From positions 62,001 to 126,000 of the forward strand of contig JAMWET010006774.1 of the NCBI GenBank assembly GCA_024036415.1: DNA of 64,000 nucleotides. Reading direction: 5' to 3'. This document shows positions 63,266 through 64,000 of this stretch, piece by piece. The stretch is from Prochilodus magdalenae. Taxonomy: Eukaryota > Chordata > Actinopteri > Characiformes > Prochilodontidae. The notes under the pieces are model-generated. The model saw nothing but the letters and a program-made list of their open reading frames with translations. It searched no databases and was not told where the DNA came from. Each line of letters starts with the position of its first letter. Position 1 is the first letter of the stretch. The position numbers and the translations under genes are program-made.

Positions 63266-64000
63266 GTGCTGTGGGTCAGGGACTCAAAAGGTGATAATGA
63301 AGAGGCATCTGGTTTTTTTTTGCTGCTAAGGTCTGAAATAACAAGGAGCCAGATTAGAAATCTGCAGTCTTAGTGCAGGCTCTAAACACACGGCCAGGAA
63401 CTCCATCAGGACTGGCCTCCTTTCTTGCATTCGCCGTGTTCAGAGTGTGGTAGGCCATGGACAGGGTATGTGGCTGCTCGTCGAGTTGTTAACCTAATTC
63501 AGTGACCACTTTATTTACCCTCATCGAACGCCGAGCCATAGAAGGCCGATCGCCCCAAGGCCAAAGGAGGTAAGGCACGATTGGCAGGGGGCACAGCCAC
63601 TGGCACTGGATGGTTTTGAAGTCAGTGATTGCACTTGTATGCCTCGTATATGCCTGATACTGCAGCTGAACCTTAATTTAGGGTCATTGTAATTACTTCC
63701 TGTAACTGGATCAGTACATTAGCCGACCATTTAAACATAACAGATAAGAAACTACAAGTAGAGACAAAAGAATTAATATTTCACAGCACTGATACAGAAA
63801 CAATCGCTAACTGCTCCCAACTCTGTACACCGTATGTCTTTGTGCTCCTCAAGTATGAAACACATCATTTCGTGCAGGCTGCTGTGGCTGGCGATCGAGA
63901 TTTCTAGGGTCAGTGTCATCGCCCTGTAAAATCCACTGTATCGATGATATTAATAATGGAGCTATATGGCATGGTAACTTTTAGCCTGTTAGCTTGCTGA

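Overview
This window is vertebrate nuclear DNA, almost certainly from a teleost fish. Coding sequence is split by GT-AG introns. The intergenic space and introns are filled with fish-type Tc1/mariner, hAT and Harbinger elements, L2-clade LINE fragments, tRNA-derived SINEs, (CA)n/(CT)n microsatellites and minisatellites. Nothing bacterial is present (no operons, CRISPR or phage genes). The species cannot be fixed from the sequence; an ostariophysan fish would fit.

The recognisable host genes are three paralogues of a papain-family (C1A) cathepsin L-like protease of the fish ctsl.1 type. Gene A (plus strand, 1-9482 plus a 3' UTR exon to about 9825) lacks only about seven residues at its 5' end, cut by the window edge. 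Gene B (minus strand, 40204-34602, with a 3' UTR exon at 34140-34048) is complete, at 335 codons in seven coding exons. Gene C (minus strand) shows only its last three coding exons (50184-46653). A and B share intron positions and phases (1,0,0,0,1,2), and C shares the last two. A faces B and C; B and C lie head to tail. A and B also share a separate 3' UTR exon. Gene B has unusual residues beside the catalytic cysteine and in the substrate cleft.

From 10 to 34 kb I see no complete host gene. There is an orphan GC-rich promoter-like block (11.76-12.32 kb), an L2 LINE copy (12.94-14.54 kb), two short duplications whose ends coincide with splice-like junctions (14.87-15.52 and 16.35-16.84 kb), a 1.8-kb element with inverted ends (17.0-18.8 kb), decayed Tc1 copies (19-22 kb), a dead hAT transposase with a MITE inside it (22.8-24.4 kb), a solo LTR with perfect target-site duplication (27.68-28.39 kb), a Tc1 pseudogene (28.7-29.8 kb) and a 52-bp minisatellite (30.67-31.3 kb).

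From 40 to 53 kb there are minisatellites, telomere-like repeats, scattered copies of a short signal-peptide-like exon, a 75-bp satellite, a solo LTR, and in the introns of gene C a near-perfect 35-bp hairpin, a deleted Tc1 copy and an apparently intact Tc1 transposon (50460-52053) nested in a LINE tail. From about 53.0 to 62.25 kb the sequence looks like uncorrected long-read consensus: the 75-bp satellite reappears riddled with small insertions, and no coding frame there can be trusted. The missing exons 1-4 of gene C should lie in or beyond this stretch.
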